The notes beneath the pieces are model-generated. The model saw only the letters and a list, made by a program, of their open reading frames with translations. It did no database searches and was not told the origin of the DNA. This document shows, piece after piece, positions 18,900-27,400 of a stretch of 38,582 nt of DNA (positions are counted from its first letter, which is position 1; the number at the start of each line of letters is the position of its first letter). The translations under genes and the position numbers were made by a program. The DNA comes from a virus. Location: positions 1-38,582 of IMG/VR virus record IMGVR_UViG_3300050821_007104; one strand, given 5' to 3'.

Positions 18900-18917
18900 G
18901 TAGGTCCGGGGTAGGTT
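18900..18917. repeat. Direct repeat flanking integrase, copy 2
   Basis: GTAGGTCCGGGGTAGGTT, partner of 17537-17554. Located between the integrase leader and the attP core. Confidence 0.5.
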
Positions 18918-18941
18918 CCGGCATCTCTTTACTATGTTTGT

Positions 18942-19042
18942 GCAGGTCAGAGCACTATATGCGCAGGTCGGCAGGTATGGCAAACAGGGTCGATGATAGA
19001 TTCAAATCCTGTCATCCCGACAGAATCGCCGCAGGTCAGAGC
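18942..19042. other. attP: attP site: tRNA-Pro 3' end core with flanking arm-type repeats
   Basis: TTCAAATCCTGTCATCCCGA at 19001-19020, followed by CA, equals the T-loop to acceptor end of a typical bacterial tRNA-Pro gene whose 5' end would read CGGGATG. No 5' half of a tRNA is present, so this is an attachment core, not a tRNA gene. Two exact copies of GCAGGTCAGAGC flank it (18942-18953 and 19031-19042), with a third partial copy GCAGGTCGG at 18963-18971; these fit integrase arm-type sites. An attB in the host tRNA-Pro gene is inferred. Confidence 0.75.
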
Positions 19043-19070
19043 GTCAAGTCTGATCTTGGCGGAAAATTGC

Positions 19071-19104
19071 ACGACCCCCGCACGTCATAGCTTGCGGGGG
19101 TCGT
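19071..19104 (-). terminator. Terminator closing the structural/lysis unit
   Basis: ACGACCCCCGCA pairs with TGCGGGGGTCGT, 12 bp, 10-nt loop; GCAATTTTCC follows on the minus strand. It separates the late genes from attP and the integrase. Confidence 0.8.
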
Positions 19105-19154
19105 CCGGGGGTGCTTGCGGGTACGTCCGAGCTCTCAACGAGGGTCAGCCCCGG

Positions 19155-19340
19155 TCATGTCGCGGATAGGTGCGGCCGGTGCCGCCGGTCGGCGAGCTCG
19201 TTGGTCCAGTAGACGCGGCACTCATGATCGGACGCGTCGAGATAGTTGTGCACGTCCGGCAGCGCGCACCGGAACGTCTCGCCGTCGAGCCGGAACGATG
19301 CCGGGCAGTCTCGACGGTCGGGGTCGGCCGTTGCTGGCAT
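19155..19340 (-). CDS. Small hypothetical protein, end of the late unit
   Basis: A 61-residue protein with CPASFRLDGETFRCALPDVH (12-31) and DHECRVYWTNEL: three cysteines and two histidines suggest a zinc site. Its ATG (19340) follows the previous TGA by 3 nt inside CTGACTTATG, a half-site of the recurrent operator, and there is no ribosome site, so it depends on coupling. Function unknown. Confidence 0.65.
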   Translation of the reverse strand: MPATADPDRRDCPASFRLDGETFRCALPDVHNYLDASDHECRVYWTNELADRRHRPHLSAT

Positions 19341-19343
19341 AAG

Positions 19344-19505
19344 TCAGGCAGGGTCGGGGGTGCGCGGGTCGTCGTCGCTGCCGCCCTCGTCGTCGTCGTA
19401 CGGTGCGAGCACCTCCTCGGCGACCTCGACCTCGGGTGCCGGTAGGTCGGGGGTCGCAGGCTCGGCAGGCTCCTCCGGCTCGCGTATCTGCATGTCGTCA
19501 CTCAT
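19344..19505 (-). CDS. Very acidic small protein next to the holin
   Basis: A 53-residue protein rich in P, E and D (REPEEPAEPATPDLPAPEVE, VAPYDDDEGGSDDDP-like end). No hydrophobic segment. ATGA overlap with the holin gene. It is shorter than the usual 60-residue cutoff for gene calling but has the right composition and coupling. It could be a lysis regulator (antiholin-like partner) or a linker protein; not recognised. Confidence 0.6.
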   Translation of the reverse strand: MSDDMQIREPEEPAEPATPDLPAPEVEVAEEVLAPYDDDEGGSDDDPRTPDPA

Positions 19506-19852
19506 GGCTCTCTCGTCCTCTCGTTGGTGGTGGGGTGAATCTCTTGCGGGTCGTCGCTCGGGTGCGGGTACGGGGGTGCGGGTGCCGCGATCGGTGCGTC
19601 AGGTACCTCGGCGATGAGATGCCCGCGAGCCAGCCAGCCGGACACTGCGCCGACGGTCGCCGCAGCGACCGTCGAGAGCGCAGTGAGCGCGTCGGCTGCC
19701 TCGGCATTTTGCGTCGGCTTGACGACGACGACGATGATGCCGCAGACCGCGAGCACGCCGACCGCGCCGAGCATGAACAGACCGGCCAGCCCGAGCACCC
19801 GCTGCGTGCGTTGGTTGGACTCGGCTGCGCGGTGCCGCCCCCCGTTGGCCAC
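19502..19852 (-). CDS. Holin (two membrane segments)
   Basis: A 116-residue protein with a basic N-terminus (residues 1-20), a first membrane helix (about 24-44, GLAGLFMLGAVGVLAVCGII), a short loop (KPTQNAEAAD), a second weaker helix (about 55-75, LSTVAAATVGAVSGWLARG), and a long proline-rich hydrophilic tail. Small two-helix proteins just after the endolysin are typical actinophage holins. The GTG at 19852 starts 1 nt after the endolysin stop. Holin function is inferred from topology and position. Confidence 0.75.
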   Translation of the reverse strand: MANGGRHRAAESNQRTQRVLGLAGLFMLGAVGVLAVCGIIVVVVKPTQNAEAADALTALSTVAAATVGAVSGWLARGHLIAEVPDAPIAAPAPPYPHPSDDPQEIHPTTNERTREP

Positions 19853-19853
19853 G

Positions 19854-20096
19854 TCAGCCGATACCCGCGCGCTTGAGTGCCTCCTGACACGCGACCATGA
19901 CGCGGTCCTTGAACTCCTGCGTTGCACCGAACTGCGTCGAGCCTGCTTTCGCCTGCGCGGTGGCGGTGCTCGCGTTGCGCGAGAGCGACTCGTTGCACGC
20001 CTGCATCACGCGGTCTCGGAACTCCTGCGTTGCCGCGAACGAGCGTGCGCCCGCCTCGGCGAACGACTTCATCTGCGCCTCGGTGTATGGCGTCAT
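19854..20096 (-). other. Probable internal start: endolysin C-terminal domain made separately
   Basis: In-frame ATG 20096 inside the endolysin gene is preceded by CCACCAACCCAAGGAG and GAAGAC, the same AACC leader and Shine-Dalgarno used before whole genes here. The resulting 80-residue product would be the two repeats ATQEFRDRVMQACNESL and ATQEFKDRVMVACQEAL. Some endolysins of other phages are known to make such a wall-binding subunit from an internal start. Product not proven. Confidence 0.55.
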
Positions 20097-20756
20097 GTCT
20101 TCCTCTCCTTGGGTTGGTGGTACTGGGGTCGTGCCACTACTGCCGCCGCCGCTCACACGTGCAGCGACTCGCTTGCGCAGCTCGACGCCACCCGGACCAC
20201 CCGGACCGCCGAGCCAACTCATGTCGATCTTTCGGTTGGTGTGCTCGCCGTGCATGATGCTCGTGTTTGGCGACTGCCCGAGGACGATGCAGCGCGACGC
20301 GTTGAGCGCGACCGTCGCGTCGATCATCGCGTCGGGGTACGGCGAGGAGTCGCCCGGATGCAGCAGCTCGACGCCGTCGAGATCTTGGTTGCCGGTGTAG
20401 TCATTCTTTGGCGGGTGCCAGCCGGTCGGAGCCTGCCCCGCCTTGATCCGCGCCAGCACCGACGAGTCACCCTTGCCCGCGTGATTCATCGGCCCGGTAC
20501 CGCACAGGTAGATCACTCCAGCCGCGTCGATGACCCAGTTGACCGTCTTGCCGTTGGTGAGCGAGTCGACGAACGGCTGCGGGTTGGCGGGGGGTGCCAG
20601 CGGGCAGACGTAATGGTGATTCACCTGCCCGGCACGGTCGCCGCCGTGCCAGCTCGTGCCGTTGCTGCGCCCGTAGCAGCCCGGCTGCTCCTTGACGGTG
20701 AACCCCCACGACCGGAGCAGCTTGACCTGCTCGGGGTAGCTCGTGCTCGCGCTCAT
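19854..20756 (-). CDS. Endolysin: N-acetylmuramoyl-L-alanine amidase
   Basis: A 300-residue lysin. The amidase-2/PGRP domain spans about 1-180: VNHHYVCP (45-52) with the first zinc histidine, a central NWVIDAAGVIYLCGTGPMNH strand and H92, and HGEHTNRKIDMSW (169-181) with the last zinc and catalytic residues. A glycine/proline linker (about 184-218) leads to a C-terminal region with two copies of an ATQEF(R/K)DRVM-x-AC-x-E-x-L repeat (residues about 242-258 and 277-295), likely the cell-wall binding part. It cleaves the peptide from the glycan at lysis. ATG 20756 overlaps the upstream gene as ATGA; an internal start at 20096 is proposed. Confidence 0.9.
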   Translation of the reverse strand: MSASTSYPEQVKLLRSWGFTVKEQPGCYGRSNGTSWHGGDRAGQVNHHYVCPLAPPANPQPFVDSLTNGKTVNWVIDAAGVIYLCGTGPMNHAGKGDSSVLARIKAGQAPTGWHPPKNDYTGNQDLDGVELLHPGDSSPYPDAMIDATVALNASRCIVLGQSPNTSIMHGEHTNRKIDMSWLGGPGGPGGVELRKRVAARVSGGGSSGTTPVPPTQGEEDMTPYTEAQMKSFAEAGARSFAATQEFRDRVMQACNESLSRNASTATAQAKAGSTQFGATQEFKDRVMVACQEALKRAGIG

Positions 20757-21028
20757 GCCTGCACCTCGTCGCCCTCGGCCTCGCTGGAGAGCCACGCCTG
20801 CACCGACGAAAGGATCATGCCGTCGGTGATGACTGCGGGGTCCTTGCCCGGCAGCGGGTCGTCGGATGCGAGCGCACTGGCCCACGCCTCGGCCCAGCCT
20901 GGCGCGCCGCAGATGACGAGGAAATCGACGGTGCGATCCTGCGAGCCGGTCTCCTGCGCCACGCATGCGTAGATACGGCTCTGCAGGTCGAGATCGCGCG
21001 CCATACTTGCGATGTCCCAATAACTCAT
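20753..21028 (-). CDS. Hypothetical protein upstream of endolysin
   Basis: A 91-residue protein (MSYWDIASMARDLDLQSRIY, VDFLVICGAPGWAEAWASAL, then a helical acidic end). From memory, similar small proteins beginning with W-x-IA-x-M-x-xD stand between the last tail gene and the lysin in many actinophages; their role is not known to me. AAAGGA 8 nt before ATG 21028; ATGA overlap with the endolysin. Confidence 0.7.
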   Translation of the reverse strand: MSYWDIASMARDLDLQSRIYACVAQETGSQDRTVDFLVICGAPGWAEAWASALASDDPLPGKDPAVITDGMILSSVQAWLSSEAEGDEVQA

Positions 21029-21056
21029 GACGAGATCCTTTCGTTGGTGGGAGTTT

Positions 21057-21674
21057 TCACATCGGCCACGTCTGCGCGATGAGCTGCCCGAGCGGCGCAC
21101 CGTAGAGCCCCGCCGCCACGCCGCAGCTGATCGTCGCGCTGGCGGTGCCCGATGCGTTGGCAGCCAGAGCGACGAACGCCTCCAGATGGATTCCCTGGTA
21201 AGGGGTGACGCCGCGCGTACCGTTGCCGATCGAGCCGCCATTCCATAGCAGCGTGAACGAGCAGAACGTCGTCGCGGTTGCGAGCACGACGTCGAGCGAA
21301 ATCCGCACGAGCCGTTGATATGGCTGCGCGGTGATCGGGCAGCCCGAGCCGATCCCCAGGGTGCCGCCGCCGGAGCCGATGTTCACTGTAGGGAGCGCAG
21401 GTGCCGCATAGTTGAGCGCCTTGGGGATCGCCGCGACGTCGGTCGCGTCGGTCAGCTGCACCCATACGCCCGCGCGCAGCCGGTACGGCACGCCCGCGAC
21501 GAAACACATGCCGAACGTCGCGCCCGCCGTCACTGCCGCGTCACGCGCCGCCGTCGTGGCGAATGCCGGAACGATGACGTTGTCGAGTTGGTTGGCGAGC
21601 GAGAGCATGTCGCTCGGCACGTTCGGGGGTGCCCCGATGTCAGGTACGACGAGCCCTGTCTTGCTAGTTGCCAT
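21057..21674 (-). CDS. Minor tail / receptor-binding-type protein
   Basis: A 205-residue protein. The N-terminus contains PDIGAPPNVPSDMLSLANQL, then AFATTAARDAAVTAGATFGM, a segment often found at the start of phage tail-tip proteins ('TTAARDAA...G' head binding repeat). The rest is beta-rich (GVWVQLTDATDVAAI; LVRISLDVVLATATTFCSFTL), as in fibre heads. Being the last tail gene before lysis suits a host-range role. ATG 21674 was chosen because AAGGAG lies 8 nt upstream; the GTG at 21683 overlaps the ribosome site. Confidence 0.7.
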   Translation of the reverse strand: MATSKTGLVVPDIGAPPNVPSDMLSLANQLDNVIVPAFATTAARDAAVTAGATFGMCFVAGVPYRLRAGVWVQLTDATDVAAIPKALNYAAPALPTVNIGSGGGTLGIGSGCPITAQPYQRLVRISLDVVLATATTFCSFTLLWNGGSIGNGTRGVTPYQGIHLEAFVALAANASGTASATISCGVAAGLYGAPLGQLIAQTWPM

Positions 21675-21689
21675 GTCCTGCACTCCTTC

Positions 21690-22445
21690 TCATCGTGACC
21701 ACGTCAGCTCCAGCAGCCCGCTCTGCGGGTCGACGTCGCGCCCGTCGACGACGAGGAAATCGCCGCCTGCGATGTAGAGCCCGCCGCCGACGTCGAGCAG
21801 GTGCTGCCCCCACGCGGTCGGCAGCGTGACCCACGCCGCGAGCCCGATCTGCAGCCCGAGGCTCGCCGGTCCATCGCCGCCGACCCGCGTCACGTTGCCG
21901 CTCGGCCGCGTGTCCGACGAGTGCGGATAGACATTGACCGTCTGCGTCGCCGTCGAGCCGCCGCTGCGCCTGCGCAGCCGTACCCGCGCCTGCGTGACCG
22001 TCGCGCCCGCCAGCGCAGAGCGAGGGGTGACGCCGTAGAACCAAGCGCCCGTGTTCGGCACGCCGCTCGGCGGGGTGCCCTGCACGAGCGTCGCCGTGTC
22101 GGTGCGCCAGCTCGTGCCCGCGTAGGTCGCCGCGTCGATCGCAGGGAACGACTGCACGCCGATCGTCGGCCGCGTCGGTGGCGGGGTCGGGGTGCTCGCC
22201 GTGCCGGTCAGCCTGCCGAGCACGATCGGCTTGCCGTTGACGTGCCCGACGACGACGAGGTCGCCGAGGACCGGTGCGAGGTCGACCGGCACGAGGCAGA
22301 TCTCGGTCGAGCCGGAGCAGTTGACCGCGATCGTCTGCTGCGCCGAGAGCGTGCCCACGACGACGCCCGCGTCGAGCGTCGGGGGTGACGCGAGGTCGCG
22401 CTGCCGGTCGATCTCGCGCAGCTGCTGCAGGGTCATCCCGGCCAT
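21690..22445 (-). CDS. Minor tail protein
   Basis: A 251-residue protein. A helical start (MTLQQLREIDRQRDLASPPT), a beta barrel-like domain (VVGTLSAQQTIAVNCSGSTE; LGDLVVVGHVNGKPIVLGRL), then a proline/threonine linker (TPTPPPTRP) and a C-terminal beta-rich domain. This is the plan of tail-tip proteins with an OB-like baseplate domain and a carbohydrate or receptor-facing end. Stop/start overlap TAATG at 22445. Specific role unknown. Confidence 0.75.
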   Translation of the reverse strand: MAGMTLQQLREIDRQRDLASPPTLDAGVVVGTLSAQQTIAVNCSGSTEICLVPVDLAPVLGDLVVVGHVNGKPIVLGRLTGTASTPTPPPTRPTIGVQSFPAIDAATYAGTSWRTDTATLVQGTPPSGVPNTGAWFYGVTPRSALAGATVTQARVRLRRRSGGSTATQTVNVYPHSSDTRPSGNVTRVGGDGPASLGLQIGLAAWVTLPTAWGQHLLDVGGGLYIAGGDFLVVDGRDVDPQSGLLELTWSR

Positions 22446-23608
22446 TACGAGACCCCCTCCAGCTCGTCGGCATTGACCGATACCGAGAGCTGCATCGGTG
22501 CCGGGGTGAGTGGCCATTGCGCCGCGACGATGACGCCGTCGACGTTGCCGTGCGGTGCCGGAATCGTGACCGTGTCGCCGATCTCCAGCGCAGGATTGGA
22601 CACGCACGAAATGACGACGATCTGCGAGCGCTGCACGATGAGCCGCGCGAGCTCGTCCTTGGCTGCCGAGTCGACCTGCGCCTGCGTGCCGTAGGTCGCG
22701 CTCGTCACGAAATACGGCACCTGCCCAAACGGACCATTCCACGCGAGCGGTCCCTCGGTGATGACCGCCTGACCGACGAGGGTCGCCCCGTTGAAAGCGG
22801 TGCCGCGCACGATGACGCCGTTGTACGTCGCGTCGGCGTTGAGCTCGCGATCGAACGTGACGACCGCGCCGCCGCGTACCGGGATCGTCCAGACCGACTG
22901 CCCCGCCGCGCCACCCTGCCCGCCGGTGTCGGTCTCACCGCGCGTGATGAGCGTTGCGGTGCCGGAGGAGTCGAGGATGACGTCGCAGTTGAGCACCGCT
23001 GCGAGGTCGCCGACCGCCTTGAGCCGGTCGTCGTCGTAGGTGATGCCGCTCGGGATCGCGACGTCGGCGAGACCGGCCGGAGCGTGCCACGGCACGACGC
23101 CCTGCAGGAGCTGCCCGATCTCGACGAGGACCGTCGCAGCGACCGGCTGCGTGCGCGCCATGAACCGCGCCGCCGCGATGATCTGCGCCCGGTCGGTGCC
23201 GGTCACCTGCGTCGCCTGACCGCGCGAGACGAGCGCCATGCCGCCGGTCGGCTTGTGATACGTCTGCCAGCGCTCGGACGTCGTCGAGACCGTGATCGGC
23301 GACCAGCACATCGAGACGAGCTCGACGAGGGTGCCCGCCTGCACGCCGAGGGAGACGTGCAGCTCGGAGCCGTACGGTGAGAGCGCCCCGTCGGCTTGCG
23401 GTATCCACACGCCGTCGGGGTCGGCGACCGTCGCCGCGAGTGCGGTGCGGATCGCCTGCCCCGCCGTGATCGTCACGCTGCCGTCGGAGATCGGCAGACC
23501 GGGGTCGGGTGAGAGCAGCTGCCCGTCGCGCCACGCGTCGACCCGCGCGATCGGTTGGTGTGAGCCGAGGAGCGCGTTTAGAAAATTGGTCGAGACCGCC
23601 TGCATCAT
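22445..23608 (-). CDS. Minor tail protein (DUF5047-like)
   Basis: A 387-residue protein. The start FLNALLGSHQPIARVDAWRD followed by GLPISDGSVTITAGQAIRTA resembles, from memory, the DUF5047 tail-tip family: a baseplate-hub type protein with repeated beta sandwich modules. Later parts (LVELVSMCWSPITVSTTSERW; IPVRGGAVVTFDRELNADAT) fit hub domains. ATG 23608 overlaps the preceding stop as ATGATG. It follows the distal-tail-like gene directly, the usual place for a hub protein. Confidence 0.75.
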   Translation of the reverse strand: MMQAVSTNFLNALLGSHQPIARVDAWRDGQLLSPDPGLPISDGSVTITAGQAIRTALAATVADPDGVWIPQADGALSPYGSELHVSLGVQAGTLVELVSMCWSPITVSTTSERWQTYHKPTGGMALVSRGQATQVTGTDRAQIIAAARFMARTQPVAATVLVEIGQLLQGVVPWHAPAGLADVAIPSGITYDDDRLKAVGDLAAVLNCDVILDSSGTATLITRGETDTGGQGGAAGQSVWTIPVRGGAVVTFDRELNADATYNGVIVRGTAFNGATLVGQAVITEGPLAWNGPFGQVPYFVTSATYGTQAQVDSAAKDELARLIVQRSQIVVISCVSNPALEIGDTVTIPAPHGNVDGVIVAAQWPLTPAPMQLSVSVNADELEGVS

Positions 23609-24402
23609 GCGCCGCCGAGCAGCACGCCGAGATACGTCGAGTGCTGCGTCGTCAGGTCGCCGTACGTGCTCGCCTCGGTCAGCAGCGTCGCGTACGTGCG
23701 CGGCAGGATCGCCTGCGTCTGCCCCGGTGCCTGCACGAGATCGAACGACGTCGAGAGATGCGTGCGCCCGTACAGACCGCCGAACAATGTCTCGGTGATC
23801 TGCGCCGCGAGGCAGTAGGCCAGCGCAGGCAGCGGCACCTGCCAGCGGATAGGGGTGCGCAGCAGGAAAGGTGCCGCGTAGCGCAGCACCTCGCGGATCG
23901 GTCCGGCCTCGGCCTGCGTTTCGCAGATGATCGTCAGCGGTACCGACGAGGCTGCCTGTCTTACGCCAGATAGCCCGACCGGCAGCTCTTGCCCCTCGGT
24001 CGGTGTGACCGCCGTCGTGAGCGCGTAGGTCAGTGTCCCGAACGACTCGGGTGACTTGACGCCGCGCACCGGAGCCGAGACGACCGGTGCCAGCGGGTCG
24101 GAGATCCACATGACGTCGACGTCCAGCAGCGTCGAAACCTGCGCGGTGCCAAGCGATGCCCCGTTACTGTCGTACGCCGTCACGGTGTAGACCGTCGAGA
24201 CCCCGAACGGTGCCTCGTAATCGACGACCCCAGTAATGGTGCCCTGCACCGGTACTTTCATTGCGCCGCGCACCGCTGCCGGGGTGAGTCCGGCCGCGCT
24301 GCGCGAGATCGTCGTGGTGACCGCCCCGGCGAGGATCGCCGAGACGTCGAGCCGGACGGTCGGAGGAGTGGCCAGCGGGTCGGGGGTCGCGACGATGTTC
24401 AT
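23605..24402 (-). CDS. Minor tail protein (distal tail / Dit-like)
   Basis: A 265-residue beta-rich protein directly after the tape measure, where siphophages encode the distal tail protein. Segments VRLDVSAILAGAVTTTISRS, FGVSTVYTVTAYDSNGASLG and SVPLTIICETQAEAGPIREV support a tail-tube-tip fold. ATGA overlap at both ends. The Dit-like label comes from position and size; no strict motif is visible. Confidence 0.7.
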   Translation of the reverse strand: MNIVATPDPLATPPTVRLDVSAILAGAVTTTISRSAAGLTPAAVRGAMKVPVQGTITGVVDYEAPFGVSTVYTVTAYDSNGASLGTAQVSTLLDVDVMWISDPLAPVVSAPVRGVKSPESFGTLTYALTTAVTPTEGQELPVGLSGVRQAASSVPLTIICETQAEAGPIREVLRYAAPFLLRTPIRWQVPLPALAYCLAAQITETLFGGLYGRTHLSTSFDLVQAPGQTQAILPRTYATLLTEASTYGDLTTQHSTYLGVLLGGA

Positions 24403-27400
24403 CGGTAGCCTGCCGCCTGCCGGACCGCAGCCGACGACTCGGCCGCGACGACGCTCTTGACGACCGCCTGCAGTTGCGCGTTGCCGATCGCGATCGTGAC
24501 GCGCTGCCCGGTCATCGCCGCTCGGGTCGCCGCCGCGATCGTGTTGCCGATCTTGGCAGCCTCGGCAGCCTCGACGCGCAGCTGCAGGTTGGTCGCCGAG
24601 ATCTGCAGGTTGGTCGCCGAGATCTGCGCCCCGTACTCGGCTCCGGCGATCCGCTTACCGGTCGTCGCACCGATCGAGGCTTGCTGCGCGAGTAGCGCGT
24701 TGATCTGCGCGACCTGCGCCTTGGTGGCTCCGGCGAGCGCCTGCGCGACGACGCCGCCGCGCCCCGTCGGGTCGGCGTTGGCGACCTGCTCGGCCGCTGC
24801 CGGGTTGAGCCCGAGCGAGACGAGTTTCGCGATGTTCGCGTCGAAACCTTTAGCGGTGGCTGCATTTTGCTGCAGCGATGTGATGATGTCCCCTGCGGTG
24901 GTCGCGCTGCCGGTGAACGAGTCCGACCCGAGGATGCCGCCACCGATGCCGGTCACGTTGCCTTGAATCGAGCTCGTGACGTCGGCAGCCTTGCTCTGCA
25001 GGTCGGCGAGCTTGTCGGTCAGCGTGCCGAGCTTGGTCTCGTTCGCGTCGTACTGCCTGCCGAGGGTGACGAGCTCGGAGCGCATGCCCGCCTCGGCGCG
25101 CTGCACCCGCGCCTCGGCCGCAGCACGCGACGTCGCGACCGCCGCAGCCCGCGCGTCCGCAGTCGCGGTGCGCTGCGCCGCCGCCGCGTGCGCCGCCGCC
25201 GCCGCATTGGCCTTCTGCTGCGCGGTGGTCGCCTTGGCCAGTGCCTGCGCGTTGGCCGTGCGGGTCGCCGTCAGCTTTTCCTCGGCCTTGGTGATCGCCG
25301 CGTTGCGCGACGCCGCCTCGGCCGCGCTCTTGTGACTCTTGTTGCGCGCCGCCGTCAGCGCCTGCTCGGCCGAGGTCAGCCTCGCCGCGTTGCTCGCCCG
25401 TACGTCGGCGACCTTGCTCGCTTGATCGCCGCGCGTCGAGGCTTGGTCGCTCTTGGCCTGCCGCGCCGCCGTCGCCGCGTCGGCCGACGTCGAGCGCGCG
25501 TCGGCCGCAGCCTGCGCGAAATCGCTGACCGCCGAGGCAAGGTCGGCGATCGCACTGGAGACGTTGCCCTCGCGGTTGCCGGGTTGGTACGCGTCCAGAC
25601 CGGCCAGCGAGCCGCCTGACGGCACGCTGCCGCCGCTGGCGTACCTGCCGACTCGTCCGGCCGCGAGCTCTCTGCGGAACCGGTAGACCCCCGCCTGACC
25701 GCCGAGCAGCCCGACGTCGTTCGTCGTCAGCACATGCTCGCCCGGCATGCCGAGCATCGGTACCGAGTCCGTGCCGGGGATGCCGCCGCTGACCTCGCCG
25801 CCGACCGCGTAGCCGCCTGCGGTGGCCTCGTTGACGTTCGGGTTGAGCTTGCCGTATCCCGGTGTCAGCGTCATGCGTTGAATCGCGCCGATCGCCGAGT
25901 CGACCGCCTGCACGATCGACTGCGAGCTGCCCGAGATCGCGATCTGCACCGACCTCGGCAGCTGACCGAGCAGCGTCGAGACTTGGTTGATGTCCGGCGA
26001 TGCGCCGTCCTCGGCGATGATCGAGGTGCGCACGTTCGCCGGAATGAGACCGTACTTGTCGGCGAGCTTGGCGGCAGCGTCGGCCGAGAGTCCTGCCGCC
26101 TCTTGGCTCTTGATGAACTCGCCGCGCAGTACCGCCATTTTCGCGCCCGCCGCGTCGGACGCGGCAGCGAGCCCCCGCTGGTGCAGCGTGACGTCGGCAA
26201 CTGCCGAGACCTGCTGCTCGATCGCCCGGACCGCCTTGAGATCGGCGTCGGTCTTGGCATCGGTCTTGTCCTTGACATCGGCCTGCGCGTCGGCGAGGTC
26301 GCGCTCGGCCTTGCGCAGCGCCAGCGCGTTATCCGTTGCCGAGTGGTCCTTGTCGACGCCCTGCTTGCGCGCCGCCGTCAGATCCTCCTGCGCTTGGATG
26401 ACGTTGTCCTTGGCATCGGCCTCGTCGCGGCTCGCCTTGGCGATGCCCCGGAGCGAGGTCTCCTCCAGCCGCAGCGCATCCTCGGCCGTCTGCGAGCGCC
26501 CGGCGAGCCGGTCGAGGGTGGCCTGCAGGAACTGCGTCGAGTTGTCGGCGTCGGTCGCCGCAGTCGAGACGAGCGAGAGTTGATCCGAGATGCCCTTGAC
26601 GTTCGGAACCGCGTCGGCAGCCGAGTCGCCGACGAGCTTGAACGAGCCCGCCGCGAGTTGGTTCGCCGCCGTCGCGTCTGCTGTCTTCTCGCTCGCATCT
26701 GCGGCTGCCTGCGAGAAATAGTGCAGCCCGCCAGCGCCCTCGGTGACCTTGTCACCCATCGCCCCGATAAACTTGGTCGCCGACGCCCCGGTGATGCCGA
26801 ACTGCCCGAGGACGCTCTCGACGCTCTTACCCGCCTTGCTCGCCTTGTCCAGTCCGGCGATGAGCTGCTCGGGTGAACCCTTGAACCCTGCCAGCTTCTC
26901 GGCTGCGGTGGCAGCGTCAAGGAACGAGGTGCGCGCCTGTTTGCTCGCGTCGTCAGCCGCCGATACCGCAGCGTCGAACGCCTGCAGACCGGGGTGCGCC
27001 GCCTCGACCGAGGCTCGGAACCCGTTCATATTCGCCGAGACCGCGTCGAGGTCGACCCCGTACGGTCGCAGCTTGGCCAGCGCGTCGGCCTGCGCCTGCC
27101 CGCCCTTGACGGCAGCCGCCGCGAGGTCGATGCCGTACCGCTCGCTCAAACTCTTGACCGCGCGCGAGTTGTCGTCCTGTTTGGCCGTCGCGATCGCCTG
27201 CGCGAGCGACATGCCGAGGAGCTTCTCGCGGTACTTGTCGAGCTCGTCGCCGCCCTCGGTGATCGCCGCGCTGGCCTCGCCGACCGAGGAGCCGATCGCT
27301 TTGTACGCGTCCGAGCTGCCCTCTAGCTCCTTGTTGAGCGACTCGGTCGACGCCTCGGTCAGCGCACCCGAGACCTTGTCGAGCGAGTCGGTCAGATCCT

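Larger units (their letters stand above)
18835..19154. other. Intergenic attP region
   Basis: 320 nt without a gene, between the integrase gene and the lysis-side genes. It holds the integrase leader, the second GTAGGT repeat, the attP core with arm-type repeats, and the terminator at 19071-19104 that ends the structural/lysis transcription unit. Confidence 0.7.

Noticed and set aside
18990-19025. Complete tRNA gene
   Set aside because: Only the T-loop to acceptor part is present; no D arm, anticodon arm or 5' acceptor strand upstream.
22385-26876. Several long plus-strand frames opposite tail and tape measure genes
   Set aside because: All mirror strong minus-strand genes with recognisable families and coupled starts; no ribosome sites.
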